The notes under the pieces were generated by a model, which had not been told where the DNA came from, searched no databases, and saw only the letters and a list, made by a program, of their open reading frames with translations. This document shows positions 52,109 to 61,559 of a stretch of 64,000 nucleotides of DNA, one piece after another. The position numbers were made by a program, and so were the translations under genes. The stretch lies in assembly GCA_965229765.1 (NCBI GenBank), contig CBDDJT010000002.1:310001-374000 (forward strand), in the 5' to 3' direction. The DNA comes from ASV31 sp965229765. GTDB taxonomy: Bacteria > Pseudomonadota > Alphaproteobacteria > Rhodobacterales > Rhodobacteraceae. How positions within the stretch are numbered: the first letter of the stretch is position 1; each line of letters starts with the position of its first letter.

Positions 52109-52744
52109 TCAAGGCACGGAGGCAGGAGAGCCAATGTCAAACGGCCCGTTGGCGGCAAGGCGGCGCGTAATGGTGCGCATGACGGACATCCCAAAGCTTG
52201 GGTCCTCGAACTGAAGCCGCATGAATCGTTTCCGGTCAATCTCATACACCTCGGCTTGTTCCAGGGTCCGCGCCGTGGCGGTACGCGTTGCGGCATCGGT
52301 GAAGAAGGCGATTTCACCGAAGATGTCCCCCGGTCGTATTTCGACACCGACCTCCTCGATCAGAACCCGCCCGTTTGCGACAAAGAAAAGACTGTCTACT
52401 GGATCACCGCGCCTGAAGATGCAAGTGTTCGCATCTATGGTTCGCTTCTGCCCATAGGTCTTTATGATCGAAAAATCGCTCGTGCTTTCCTCGGAACTTC
52501 GAGAAAGACGACCACGAAGCGTGATGATCTGCCAGAACCGAAAGCAATTGATCGGCAGCAAGATGAGTTCCATAAGCAGAAGCGGCCAAAGTTGCAGAAT
52601 GAAGGCATAGACGACGAAACAAACAGACGACGCGATCGCAAAGACGCGCAGGGGGATCATGGAGTTCATTGAGTAGGTCGCAATCGTTAGAAGCGACGCC
52701 AGCCATCCGAAACCCTCGATCCAGTCTAGCGCATTGAATTCCAT
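52109..52744 (-). CDS. Membrane protein with cyclic-nucleotide-binding domain
   Basis: This 211-residue protein has three hydrophobic helices in the first 75 residues (WLASLLTIATYSM, VFAIASSVCFVVYAFIL, PLLLMELILLPINCFRFWQ), like YgjV-type small membrane proteins. A Crp/cNMP-binding fold follows (about 95-200: CIFRRGDPVDSLFFVANGRV, IRPGDIFGEIAFFTDAATRTATART). The phosphate-binding cassette GEIAFFTDAATRTATA keeps Glu and Arg, so cAMP or cGMP binding is possible. No DNA-binding domain follows. Confidence 0.85.
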   Translation of the reverse strand: MEFNALDWIEGFGWLASLLTIATYSMNSMIPLRVFAIASSVCFVVYAFILQLWPLLLMELILLPINCFRFWQIITLRGRLSRSSEESTSDFSIIKTYGQKRTIDANTCIFRRGDPVDSLFFVANGRVLIEEVGVEIRPGDIFGEIAFFTDAATRTATARTLEQAEVYEIDRKRFMRLQFEDPSFGMSVMRTITRRLAANGPFDIGSPASVP

Positions 52745-52817
52745 TCATTTTTTCCTTATGGACCCTGCCCAGCGCCAAACATCGTCGCTTTTCCGGCGAT
52801 CAACAAGATGAACCTTC

Positions 52818-53017
52818 GTGGTCGTGAACGCTTGCCACTATTCCAACCGGGTCGAGGCGGGGCATGTCCTGCCCGTCATCGCGGCGCTGACCGAACGTGG
52901 CGCCATGTATCACCGCAATGCCAGCGGGGCCCAGTCGCTGGCCTATGTCGCGGCGGGCCGGCTGCCGGGGTATGTCGACGAGCACATGAACGCCTGGGAC
53001 GACTGGCGCCGCAACCT
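52818..53017 (+). pseudogene. Inositol monophosphatase family protein, C-terminal fragment
   Basis: HVLPVIAALTERGAMYHRNASGAQSLAYVAAGRLPGYVDEHMNAWD is the last third of an inositol-monophosphatase-type protein, including the conserved LAYVAAGR and Asp (AWD) region. The metal-binding N-terminal two-thirds are missing, and after DWRRN the frame enters the 3' end of the convergent ATPase gene. Remnant only. Confidence 0.6.
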
Positions 53018-54088
53018 TCACTCGCGCAACAGGACCGGCCCCTTCTCGGCAAAGCCCATGAGGATCTCGCGCCCGGGCTCCAGCGGTGCATCCACGTCGT
53101 CATGAACGGCAAAGACCTGTCCGAAGCTGCCGGTCAGCGTGTATTCCATCCGGACGCCGACATAGGTGGCCTTGGAGACGGTCGCGGGAATCCCGTCCTC
53201 GGTCCCGATGCGCAGGCGTGAGGGACGCACCGCGACCGTCGCAGGCCCTTCGCCCAGCCCGCGCGCCGGCAGGGTGCAACGATAGCCTTCGATCTCTATC
53301 GTGGCCATGTCGCCCGATACCGATACCACCTGGCAGGAAAGCAGGTTGGCCTCCCCGATGAAATCGGCCACGAAACGGTCGTTCGGTGCGTCGTAGAGCT
53401 GCCTGGGCGTCCCGATCTGGGCAATCGCGGCATTCCGCATCACCACGATTTCATCGGACACGGCCAGCGCCTCTTCCTGATCGTGCGTGACGTAGACGAC
53501 CGTCAGGCCAAGGTCCTGCTGGATCGCGCGAATGTCCTCGCGCACCTGGCGGCGCAACTTGGCGTCGAGGTTCGACAGCGGTTCGTCGAAAAGCAAGACC
53601 TGGGGTTCCAGCACAAGGGCGCGGGCGACGGCAACGCGCTGTTGCTGCCCGCCGGACAGCTCTGACGGAAGGCGCGCATCGAACCCTTTGAGCCCGACCA
53701 GATCCAGCCCCGCAAGCGCGCGCGTCCGCGCCTCGGCCTTGGCGAAGCCGGAAAACGTCAGTCCGTACATCACGTTCTCCAGCACGGACATGTGCGGGAA
53801 CAGCGCGTAGGACTGGAACACCATGGACACGTCGCGATCGGTGGCCGGAAGCCTGGTCACGTCGCGGTCACCGATCATGATCCGCCCCGAACTGGCCATC
53901 TCGAGCCCGGCGATCATGCGCAAGGTCGTGGTCTTGCCGCATCCCGAGGGCCCCAGCAGCGTCACGAGCTGTCCGGCCGCGACATGCAGATCGATGCTGT
54001 CCACCGCGACCACATCCTTGCCGAAAACCTTCGACACCCCTTCGAACCGGACCGGAGCGGCCTTCGTGCCGATCTTGATTTCGGTCAT
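53018..54088 (-). CDS. ABC transporter ATP-binding protein (Fbp/Afu/Pot type)
   Basis: This 356-residue ATPase has Walker A GPSGCGKTT (46-54), Q-loop FQSYALFPHM (91-100), LSGGQQQRVAVARAL (144-158) and Walker B VLLFDEP (164-170), with a C-terminal TOBE domain (about 280-350). It overlaps the fused permease stop (ATGA). With the binding protein and the two-in-one permease it forms a complete importer of the Fe3+/hexose-phosphate/2-aminoethylphosphonate superfamily. Confidence 0.94.
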   Translation of the reverse strand: MTEIKIGTKAAPVRFEGVSKVFGKDVVAVDSIDLHVAAGQLVTLLGPSGCGKTTTLRMIAGLEMASSGRIMIGDRDVTRLPATDRDVSMVFQSYALFPHMSVLENVMYGLTFSGFAKAEARTRALAGLDLVGLKGFDARLPSELSGGQQQRVAVARALVLEPQVLLFDEPLSNLDAKLRRQVREDIRAIQQDLGLTVVYVTHDQEEALAVSDEIVVMRNAAIAQIGTPRQLYDAPNDRFVADFIGEANLLSCQVVSVSGDMATIEIEGYRCTLPARGLGEGPATVAVRPSRLRIGTEDGIPATVSKATYVGVRMEYTLTGSFGQVFAVHDDVDAPLEPGREILMGFAEKGPVLLRE

Positions 54089-56304
54089 CCTGTCTTCTCC
54101 GTTGCGTGGTGGGTGCGACGCCCGATCCGAACCCGTCCGACCAGCACCTGCAATAGCCCGACGGCCGCCAGCATCACGAAGATCAGCGTCGTGGAATAGG
54201 CAATGGCAAGGCCGTAGTCGTTGTTCTCGACCCGGCCGATGATATAGCTCGTGGCCATGTCGTATTCGGCCGAAACGAGGAAGATCACGGCCGAGATCGC
54301 TGTCATTGCCCGCACGAAACTGTAGACCAGCGCGGCAAGGATCGCCGGGCGCAGCAGCGGCAGGATCACCCGACGGAAGGTCTGCCAGCTGTTCGCCCCA
54401 AGGGTCAGCGAGGATTCATCCAGCGACCGGTCGAGCTGGCTCATCGACGCGATGCCGGCCCGCACGCCCACCGGCATGTTGCGGAAGATGAAGCTGACCA
54501 CGAGAATGACGCCCGTTCCCGTGATCTCGATGGGCGGCACGTTGAACGCAAGGATATAGCTGACGCCGATCACGGTGCCGGGGATGGCAAAGCTCAGCAT
54601 CGTGCCGAACTCGAAGGCACCCTTTCCGGCGAAACTCTGCCGGGTCAGAAGGTATGCCGTCACGAGGCCCACCGCCGCCGTCAGGGGGGCCGCGATGGCC
54701 GCGATCATGATCGTTGTCCAGAAACTGTCCCAGGCCGCACCGGTCCAGCGGATGCCCTCGTCCTCGATGCGCAGCGAGAAGGCGGTGAAGTAGTGCTTGA
54801 AGGTCAGCGAGTTGTCGACGCCCCAAAGCTCGACCACGCTTCCATAGATGATCATCGCATAGACGACCACGGTGAACAGCGCCCAGCCAAGCGCCACGAC
54901 CAGAACGGGCACGGAAAGGCCCGTGGGCATCAGCGGATGCACGCCCGCATCGCCCTTGCCGGTGACGGTGGTGTAGCTTTTCTTGCCCAGCCACGCGCGC
55001 TGCAGGAAGAACGCCGACAGGGTGAAGAACAGCAGCACCATCGCAAGCACGGCCGCGCGTCCCTGGTCGTACTGGGCACCCACGATGGCAAAGAAGATCT
55101 CGGTCGACAGCACGTCGAAATTCCCGCCCAGCACCAGCGGATTGCCGAAATCGGCCATCGACTCGATGAACCCCAGCAGGAACGCGTTCGCCAGCCCCGG
55201 CCGCATCAGCGGAAGCGATACCGTCCGGAAGGTGTCCCACTTGTTCGCCCGAAGCGTCTGCGCGGCCTCTTCCATGGACGGAGAGACGCCCTCGACAACC
55301 CCGATCAGCACAAGGAAGGCGATGGGGGTGAAGGCGAGCGTCTGGGCGATCAGCACGCCCGGCATCCCGTAAAGCCAGCGCGTGGGTTGCGTCCCGAGAA
55401 GGTCCGCAACGAACTGCGTGACGGCCCCCGACAGCCCGAACAGCAGGATCAGCGCAAGGCCGATGACGAAGGGCGGGGTGATGATCGGCAGCACCGTCAG
55501 CGCGCGCAGCGCACGCTTGTAGCGGAACCCCGAACGGGTGACCACAAGCGCGAAGGCGAGGCCCAGCACCGTGGTTATGAACCCGACCGCGATTGCAAGG
55601 AACAGCGAGTTCCAGGCCGCGCCGCAGCGCCCGCCGGCAAGACATCCAAGACCCCACAGCCGGTCGTCGAAGAACTTGGAGAAGAAGACCGCGATCGAGT
55701 AGGCGCCATCCTCTGTCACGAAGGCCGCGAACAGCATCTTGGCGATCGGAAAGAAGACGAAGGCGGTGACGATCGCGATGATCCCGCCTATGGCGCCGAC
55801 AACGAAGACATCGCCGTTGATCGCGCCGCGCGCCGCGATCCCCTGCGTCAGCAGGAACAGGAACGACGTCGCACATAGCATGGCGCCGTAACCCATGCCG
55901 AACTGACGGTCGCCGAGGTCGCCGAACAGCGCGCGCAACCAGTCATAGTTGAACCCGCGAATGCCGATGCCAAAGCCCTGGGCGATCAGCCAGCCAAAGC
56001 CGAGGGCCCCTGCAAAAATGAGAATGCGCGCGAAAACCGGGTCCGACTTCACCCGCCGCACCACGATCAGCGGCAGCACCAGCGGTAGGATCAGAGGGGC
56101 AAGCCACAGCTTTTCCCCCTGCCCGACCAGGAAGGCCGCCGGCGCGTAGTCCTCGTCGAAGGGATAGCCGTCGAACAGCCATCGGAACGACCAAAGGCCA
56201 TCCTCGACCATGTACCATGGAAGCAGGAAAAACCCGACCCACCCGGCGGCGATCCAGAAGATCAGGACCGGGTGGGTGGTCTTTGTGTCAGACGCGACGC
56301 GCAC
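54085..56304 (-). CDS. ABC transporter permease, fused two-domain (Fbp/Afu type)
   Basis: This 739-residue membrane protein has two complete permease halves, each with an EAA loop (MEEAAQTLRANKWDTFRTVSLPLMRPG in the first, LDESSLTLGANSWQTFRRVILPLLRP in the second). About 12-14 hydrophobic segments are visible. The N-terminal half has an additional 200-residue hydrophobic lead. The GTG at 56304 directly follows the binding-protein stop. One chain therefore replaces the usual permease dimer. Confidence 0.93.
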   Translation of the reverse strand: MRVASDTKTTHPVLIFWIAAGWVGFFLLPWYMVEDGLWSFRWLFDGYPFDEDYAPAAFLVGQGEKLWLAPLILPLVLPLIVVRRVKSDPVFARILIFAGALGFGWLIAQGFGIGIRGFNYDWLRALFGDLGDRQFGMGYGAMLCATSFLFLLTQGIAARGAINGDVFVVGAIGGIIAIVTAFVFFPIAKMLFAAFVTEDGAYSIAVFFSKFFDDRLWGLGCLAGGRCGAAWNSLFLAIAVGFITTVLGLAFALVVTRSGFRYKRALRALTVLPIITPPFVIGLALILLFGLSGAVTQFVADLLGTQPTRWLYGMPGVLIAQTLAFTPIAFLVLIGVVEGVSPSMEEAAQTLRANKWDTFRTVSLPLMRPGLANAFLLGFIESMADFGNPLVLGGNFDVLSTEIFFAIVGAQYDQGRAAVLAMVLLFFTLSAFFLQRAWLGKKSYTTVTGKGDAGVHPLMPTGLSVPVLVVALGWALFTVVVYAMIIYGSVVELWGVDNSLTFKHYFTAFSLRIEDEGIRWTGAAWDSFWTTIMIAAIAAPLTAAVGLVTAYLLTRQSFAGKGAFEFGTMLSFAIPGTVIGVSYILAFNVPPIEITGTGVILVVSFIFRNMPVGVRAGIASMSQLDRSLDESSLTLGANSWQTFRRVILPLLRPAILAALVYSFVRAMTAISAVIFLVSAEYDMATSYIIGRVENNDYGLAIAYSTTLIFVMLAAVGLLQVLVGRVRIGRRTHHATEKTG

Positions 56305-57330
56305 TTACTGCGGAAGCGTCGAGACGTCTTCGTCCCACTTCTGAAGCAGGCGCTTGCGCTCGTCGGACGAGCCATACTTGCGGAAGTCGTAGTCGATCAG
56401 CTTGATGAGGCTCATGTCGGGCGCGCTGTCCGAGGTGGACGCCCCCATGTTCGAAGGCACCTGGAAGGCGTTGACCTGAAGCGCGAGGTTCTGCGCATCG
56501 ACACTCAGCGCCCAGTCATAGAACGCCTTGGCCTCGTCGAGATTGCGCGCCCCCTCGATGATCGACATGGATCCGATCTCGTATCCCGTGCCTTCGCAGG
56601 GGGCCACGACCTTGATCGGGAAACCCGCGACAGCCTGCGCCACCGCGTCGTGCATGAACACGATGCCGATGGTGTTCTCGCCACGGCCGGCCGCCTTGAT
56701 CGGCGCGGAACCGGACTTGGTGTACTGGTTGATGTTCTTGTGCAGGCCCTTCATGAACTCGAAACCCTCGTCCTCGCCGAAGATCTGCACCATCGAGGCC
56801 AGGGTCGTGTAGGCGGTGCCGGACGAGTTCGGGTTCGCCATCTGCACATGGCCCTTGAACTCGGGCTTCAGCAGATCTTTCCAGCACGACGGCTCGGGCA
56901 GGTTGTTCGAGGCCAGAAGCTCGGTGTTGTAGCCGTAACCCAGGGCACCCGAATAGATACCGATGGTGCGGTTTCCGGCGCTTTCGGCCTGCGAGAGCGC
57001 CCAGTCATGCAGTTGCTCGCGCATGGGCGAGACGTATTCCATCGTCAGGCCCTCTTCGGCGGCCTGAAGATGCGGGTCGCCCGTGCCGCCCCACCAGACG
57101 TCCCCCTTGGGGTTGGACGCCTCGGCGCGGATCTGGGCAAAGGTCTCGCCGGAGGATTTGCGGGTCATGTTGACGTCGATGCCTGTCGCATCCTCGAAGC
57201 TGCGCGCCATAAGCTGGCACCAGTCCTCTTGCGCCGAGCAGTAAAGCGTCAGCTTGTCGGCGCTTGACGCGGACACCGATGCCGCAAGCGCGACAAGCGA
57301 TCCCGCCAGAGCGGTCGTGAGTTTCTTCAT
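56305..57330 (-). CDS. ABC transporter substrate-binding protein (AfuA/FbpA type)
   Basis: This 341-residue periplasmic binding protein has a signal peptide (MKKLTTALAGSLVALAASVSASSA) and the mature start DKLTLYCSAQEDWCQLMARSFEDATGIDVN. Disulfide-capable Cys pairs are CSAQEDWC and PSC…APCEG. GGGAGGAAGG precedes the ATG. Family members bind Fe3+, phosphorylated sugars, thiamine or aminoethylphosphonate. No iron-ligand tyrosine pair is obvious, and the phosphorus-related neighbours favour an organophosphate or phosphonate (inference). Confidence 0.9.
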   Translation of the reverse strand: MKKLTTALAGSLVALAASVSASSADKLTLYCSAQEDWCQLMARSFEDATGIDVNMTRKSSGETFAQIRAEASNPKGDVWWGGTGDPHLQAAEEGLTMEYVSPMREQLHDWALSQAESAGNRTIGIYSGALGYGYNTELLASNNLPEPSCWKDLLKPEFKGHVQMANPNSSGTAYTTLASMVQIFGEDEGFEFMKGLHKNINQYTKSGSAPIKAAGRGENTIGIVFMHDAVAQAVAGFPIKVVAPCEGTGYEIGSMSIIEGARNLDEAKAFYDWALSVDAQNLALQVNAFQVPSNMGASTSDSAPDMSLIKLIDYDFRKYGSSDERKRLLQKWDEDVSTLPQ

Positions 57331-57389
57331 GTTCCTTCCTCCCTTATGGTTCTTCCGGCCGGCCTGTCCGCGCGTATGGCGGAACAGCT

Positions 57390-57857
57390 TCATCCGGCTT
57401 TCTTCAACAGGCTGATGGCCGCAATCCGTTCTGGCCTTTCGGCCAGCTCCAGCAAGAGCTCTGCAAGCTCCTCCTCCTCCACCAGCCTCGCGGCCTTGGC
57501 TGGTGAAAACCAATGGCGTTTGCGCTGGTTTCTTTCCTTCCAGCGTCGTTTCAACATGGTCACCACCATCGGATAGATCGTCACGCGGCATCGAAGCGAC
57601 CGACCCCGCCCAAGCCACTTCGGATAGTGATACTCGCCGATCGGCGTGTCCGAGACGTAGCCGATGGCACCGGCCTCTTCCAAAGCCTCGATCTCTGCCG
57701 CGCGCCAAGGCTTCTTGCCGTCCATCAGCCAGCCCTTGGGCATCACCCAGCGGCCCCGGTCCCGGGATGTCACCATCAAGACCCTCAGCCGACCCGCCGT
57801 GTCCCAGTGGACGGGCAACGCGGCGATCTGTTCGGCAATCTTGTCCTGCTCCTTCAT
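57390..57857 (-). CDS. Nudix hydrolase
   Basis: This 155-residue protein has WVMPKGWLMDGKKPWRAA then IEALEEAGA, aligning to the Nudix box G-x5-E-x7-REUxEExGU. The two catalytic EE residues and the flanking glycines are kept, but the first E is Lys and the R is Ile. The WVMPKGW opening is shared with diphosphoinositol/dinucleotide polyphosphate hydrolases. It overlaps the Na/Pi gene (ATGA) and lies 59 nt before the binding-protein gene, suggesting one unit handling phosphorylated compounds. Confidence 0.88.
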   Translation of the reverse strand: MKEQDKIAEQIAALPVHWDTAGRLRVLMVTSRDRGRWVMPKGWLMDGKKPWRAAEIEALEEAGAIGYVSDTPIGEYHYPKWLGRGRSLRCRVTIYPMVVTMLKRRWKERNQRKRHWFSPAKAARLVEEEELAELLLELAERPERIAAISLLKKAG

Positions 57858-59515
57858 GCCGGGGCCCCGATGCGCCGCGGATGGGCCAGGCGGCTGCCCA
57901 GAAGATCGCCCGTCTCCTCGGCGATCGGATAGGCGACATAGCTGATCGAGGCATTGACCTGCTTGAGAAGCCGCAGCGTTTCCTGGTGGATGTTCGTCGT
58001 CTCGATGCTGGCAGAGGCGCCCTGCTGCAGGCGCCGCAGGTGCCTTTCCTGCAGGTTCTGTTCCTCCAGCCGGATACGATCCTTCTCGGCGACAAGCTGG
58101 CGTGCGGCCTCGGCGTCGCCGGTGGTCAGCACGCTCAGCGCAAGCTGCCCGTTGGTCACGACCTGGTCGTGAAACGTCTCGACGTCGGCCATGCCCTGAT
58201 CCGAGAATGTCAGCCCCTCGCTCGACATCTTGCGCGCCAGCGAGACAAGGTTGACCGCGATCCTGTCCGCGGCCTCTTCAAGGCTGTTGGCCATCGCGAT
58301 GATGTCGAGCGTCCTTTTCTCCTGGTCCTTGTCCAGCGCGGCCTCGCCCAGGCGCGAGACGTAGATCTTTATGTCGAAGTGCATCCGGTCGATATCGTCT
58401 TCCCGCCGCTCGATGACCCGTGCCAGTTCGGGGTCCCAGCCGCGGAACAACTGCATAACCGGCACCAGGATCGCCTGTACCGTCTCGGACATGCGCAGGA
58501 GTTCGCGCTGCGCGCAGGCCAGCGCCAGGGGCGGATGGTCCAAGGCCCCGGGGTCCAGCGCCGTCACCCGTTCGGCGGCGGTGTCGGGATGACGGGGAAG
58601 GACCGCTTCGACGAGGCCCACGATGCGTGACACCAGCGGGACCGCCAGCACAAGCGTCGTGAAGTTCAATGCCACGTGCAGCAGAACCGCGCCCTGGCCC
58701 GCGCCCAGACCCGATGCGAACCATCCCAAAGCCCCTGTCGCCAGAATCGCCATGAACAGAACCGTGACGCTGCCGCGCGCCAGCATGTTGCCCAACACCA
58801 CCAGTCGTGCCGGGCGCGCGCCCGACCACAGCAGGACCAGCGGGATCACCGCACCGCCCAGGTTGGCTCCGATCACGAGCGCCGCGGCAACTTGGGCGTC
58901 GATCAGTCCAGCCGATGCGAAAGTCGCGAAGGTCAACACCGTCGCAAGGCTTGAATGCAGCACCCAGGCCAGCAGCGCCCCGATCACATAGGCGCTGAGC
59001 AGATCGCCGCGCAGGTAGACGACGATATCCGCGAAGAGCGGCGCCTGCCCGATCGGCGCGGTCGTATCGCGGATCATGGCCAGCGAGATCAGGACGAGGG
59101 CCAGCCCGACCACGATCCGGCCAACCTGTTTCGTCCTGCGGCTCTGTGCCCTCAGGAAGATCACGACGCCCGCCAGAAGAACGAAGGGGATAAGCGCATC
59201 CGCCGGCATCAGCAGGACCATCGCCATCACTGCAGAGCCCAGTTCCGCACCCAGAAGCAGGGCAAGCGCGGTGTGTGCCGCCAGCATCCCCGAGACCGCG
59301 AAACCCGCCCCGATCAGCGCGACCGCGGTCGCGCTCTGCATCACCATCGCAGCGATCGCGCCTCCTGCCGCTGCCGTCGCGCCGCTTCCGGACAGACCCT
59401 TCAGCCCGCGCTTCAGCGTCGGCATGAACGCCCGCTCCACACCTGTCCTGATCAACCGGACCGCCCACAACAGCAACGCGACAGCCGCCGCGAGGTTCAC
59501 CGCAAGCACGATCAT
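57854..59515 (-). CDS. Na/Pi-cotransporter II family protein with PhoU-like domain
   Basis: This 553-residue protein has two NptA/PNaS repeats in the membrane part, each with the QSATAVAL or HSSLATVL type motif (MVMQSATAVALIGAGF, VLHSSLATVLTFATF). It has about nine helices and a C-terminal cytoplasmic PhoU-like helical region (about 335-553). This family takes up or exports phosphate with sodium. It is first in the minus-strand unit, divergent from the DeoR regulator. Confidence 0.92.
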   Translation of the reverse strand: MIVLAVNLAAAVALLLWAVRLIRTGVERAFMPTLKRGLKGLSGSGATAAAGGAIAAMVMQSATAVALIGAGFAVSGMLAAHTALALLLGAELGSAVMAMVLLMPADALIPFVLLAGVVIFLRAQSRRTKQVGRIVVGLALVLISLAMIRDTTAPIGQAPLFADIVVYLRGDLLSAYVIGALLAWVLHSSLATVLTFATFASAGLIDAQVAAALVIGANLGGAVIPLVLLWSGARPARLVVLGNMLARGSVTVLFMAILATGALGWFASGLGAGQGAVLLHVALNFTTLVLAVPLVSRIVGLVEAVLPRHPDTAAERVTALDPGALDHPPLALACAQRELLRMSETVQAILVPVMQLFRGWDPELARVIERREDDIDRMHFDIKIYVSRLGEAALDKDQEKRTLDIIAMANSLEEAADRIAVNLVSLARKMSSEGLTFSDQGMADVETFHDQVVTNGQLALSVLTTGDAEAARQLVAEKDRIRLEEQNLQERHLRRLQQGASASIETTNIHQETLRLLKQVNASISYVAYPIAEETGDLLGSRLAHPRRIGAPA

Positions 59516-59611
59516 ACCGCGCGGTCCTGGGATCTGGTCCGAAGGGACATGGTTGTGGGGAAACCTCCGCTATTCTTGGTGTTTCGCGAAATCTCACCAC
59601 CAAGGTGAGGG

Positions 59612-59636
59612 TTATGCAACAAAAATAATTGCATTA
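59612..59636. promoter_or_regulatory. Candidate operator in the Na/Pi - DeoR divergent region
   Basis: TTATGCAA and TTGCATTA form an inverted repeat (one mismatch) separated by the AT-rich CAAAAATAA. It sits 60 bp before deoR and 97 bp before the Na/Pi gene. A 6-bp hairpin CTCACC/GGTGAG lies just beside it at 59593-59609. DeoR binding is inferred. Confidence 0.45.
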
Positions 59637-59695
59637 CTGGGACAAAAGCCACAAACCTGAGGGCACATTCGAGTCACGGCCAATCGGGTTTCAGG

Positions 59696-60502
59696 ATGTC
59701 CATGACAACCACAGGGGATGAGCGCACGGCGACGGCGCCCGAACGGCTCCGGAAGAAGGACCGGCGCCGGCAGATCCTGCTTGAACTGAAGCTGCGCCCG
59801 CATGTGCGCATCAGCGAGCTTGCGCGCCGGTTCAACGTGTCCACGGAAACCGTGCGCCGGGATTTCGACGCCCTGTCCGAAGACGGGCTGATCGCCCGCG
59901 CCCACGGCGGTGCCTCTGCCCCTGTGCAAGGCCACTATCCGTCACTGGATGAGCGCACCAGCGCACGCGTGGCCGAACGCGAAGGCATCGGGCGCGCAGC
60001 GGCGGAACTGGTTCAGGACGGGGATACCGTCATGATCGACTCGGGCTCCACGACAATCGAACTCGCGCGGGCGCTCGCCTTTCGTGGAACCCATTGCACC
60101 GTCATCACCAACTCGATCCCGGTCGCCATGACGATCGGCCACGGCACACCCGAAGTGATCCTGTGCCCCGGCGAGTACCTAGCCGCGGAATCGGCCCTGA
60201 TCGGGACGGAAACGCTGGAGTTCCTGGCACGGTTCAACGTGGACAGGTGCCTTATCGGCGCATCTGGCCTGACGCCGGAGGGTCCGTGCGAGGCGGTGCG
60301 CGGCTTTGCGGCGGTCAAGCGCATGATGCTGCAACGTGCCGCGAAACGCCACCTGCTGATCGACTCGCACAAGTTCGGCCGGCGCGGCTTTGCCCAGGTT
60401 GGGGACATGGAAGACCTCGACTCGATCGTCGTGGACGCGCGCCCGAAAGGGGACATCCTGTCGGCGCTGGAACTGGCGCGGGTCGGGGTCGTCGTGGCCT
60501 GA
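59696..60502 (+). CDS. DeoR-family transcriptional regulator
   Basis: This 268-residue regulator has an N-terminal HTH (RRRQILLELKLRPHVRISELARRFNVSTETVRRDFDALSEDG) and a C-terminal sugar-phosphate-sensing DeoRC domain (MIDSGSTTIELARAL, TVITNSIPVA, LIDSHKFGRRGFAQV). DeoRC effectors are usually phosphorylated sugars, matching a phosphorus-compound cluster. It lies 62 nt before phnD in the same direction and is divergent from the Na/Pi unit. Confidence 0.92.
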   Translation: MSMTTTGDERTATAPERLRKKDRRRQILLELKLRPHVRISELARRFNVSTETVRRDFDALSEDGLIARAHGGASAPVQGHYPSLDERTSARVAEREGIGRAAAELVQDGDTVMIDSGSTTIELARALAFRGTHCTVITNSIPVAMTIGHGTPEVILCPGEYLAAESALIGTETLEFLARFNVDRCLIGASGLTPEGPCEAVRGFAAVKRMMLQRAAKRHLLIDSHKFGRRGFAQVGDMEDLDSIVVDARPKGDILSALELARVGVVVA

Positions 60503-60564
60503 CACAATCCGGAAGACGAAACCAACGAACGCGGCGCAAACGGCCGCCTGCTAGGGAGGAAGAC

Positions 60565-61539
60565 ATGGAAAACGGACTGAAACAGCTGCTGGTTGCCTCG
60601 GGTGTGGCGATCATGGCCCTCGCCACATCGGCATCTGCACAGGATTGTCCGCGCGGGGACCTCGATGACCGCTATTGCGACGTCGACGGTGACCTTATCG
60701 CCGACATTCCCACCGATCCCGCCCAGTTGCTCGATCCCAACCCGCTGATCTTTGCCTATACGCCGGTCGAGGATCCTGCGGTCTACAAGACGGCATGGGC
60801 GGATTTCCTGGATCACCTCAGCGCGACCACCGGGAAGGATATCGTGTTCTTCCCCGTACAGTCGAACGCCGCGCAGATCGAGGCGATGCGGTCGGGGCGC
60901 CTGCACATCTCGGGCTTCAACACCGGGTCGAACCCGCTTGCGGTGAATTGCGCGGGCTTCCGGCCGTTTACAATCATGGCCTCGCTCGACGGCGGCTTCG
61001 GCTACGAGATGGAAATCATCACCTACCCCGGCTCCGGCATCGAGAGCATCGAGGACATCCGCGGCAAGCAGCTTGCCTTCTCTTCCCCGACCTCGAACTC
61101 GGGCTTCAAGGCGCCCTCCGCGATCCTCAAGGGCGACTACGACATGCTGCCCGACCGTGACTTCGAGCCGGTGTTCTCGGGCAAGCACGACAACACCATC
61201 CTCGGCGTGGCGAACAAGGACTACATGGCCGGCGCAATCGCGAACTCGGTGCTGGCGCGGATGATCGAGCGCGACGTGGTCGAGCCCGAGCAGGTCATGT
61301 CGATCTACAAGTCCCAGACCTTTCCGACCACCGGCTTCGGCACGGTCTACAACCTGAAGCCCGAACTTCAGGACAAGATCCGTGAAGCGTTCTTCACCTT
61401 CGAATGGGAAGGTACCTCGCTTCAGGAAGAGTTCTCGAAGTCCGGCGAAGAGCAGTTCATCGAGATGAACTACAAGGATTTCTGGGACGTGATCCGCAAG
61501 ATCGACGCGGCCAACGGCGTTTCCTACGCCTGCCAGTAG
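60565..61539 (+). CDS. phnD: Phosphonate ABC transporter substrate-binding protein PhnD
   Basis: This 324-residue protein has a signal peptide (MENGLKQLLVASGVAIMALATSASAQD) and a mature part with FAYTPVEDPAVYKTAWADFLDHL, FNTGSNPLAVNCAGF and the ligand loop FSSPTSNSGFKAPSAIL of PhnD-type proteins, where S-T/S-S residues hold the phosphonate. GGGAGG precedes the ATG. It is followed by phnC, phnE and phnE2. Phosphite or hypophosphite-type relatives cannot be excluded. Confidence 0.93.
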   Translation: MENGLKQLLVASGVAIMALATSASAQDCPRGDLDDRYCDVDGDLIADIPTDPAQLLDPNPLIFAYTPVEDPAVYKTAWADFLDHLSATTGKDIVFFPVQSNAAQIEAMRSGRLHISGFNTGSNPLAVNCAGFRPFTIMASLDGGFGYEMEIITYPGSGIESIEDIRGKQLAFSSPTSNSGFKAPSAILKGDYDMLPDRDFEPVFSGKHDNTILGVANKDYMAGAIANSVLARMIERDVVEPEQVMSIYKSQTFPTTGFGTVYNLKPELQDKIREAFFTFEWEGTSLQEEFSKSGEEQFIEMNYKDFWDVIRKIDAANGVSYACQ

Positions 61540-61559
61540 ACCCCTGTTTCACATTTTCA

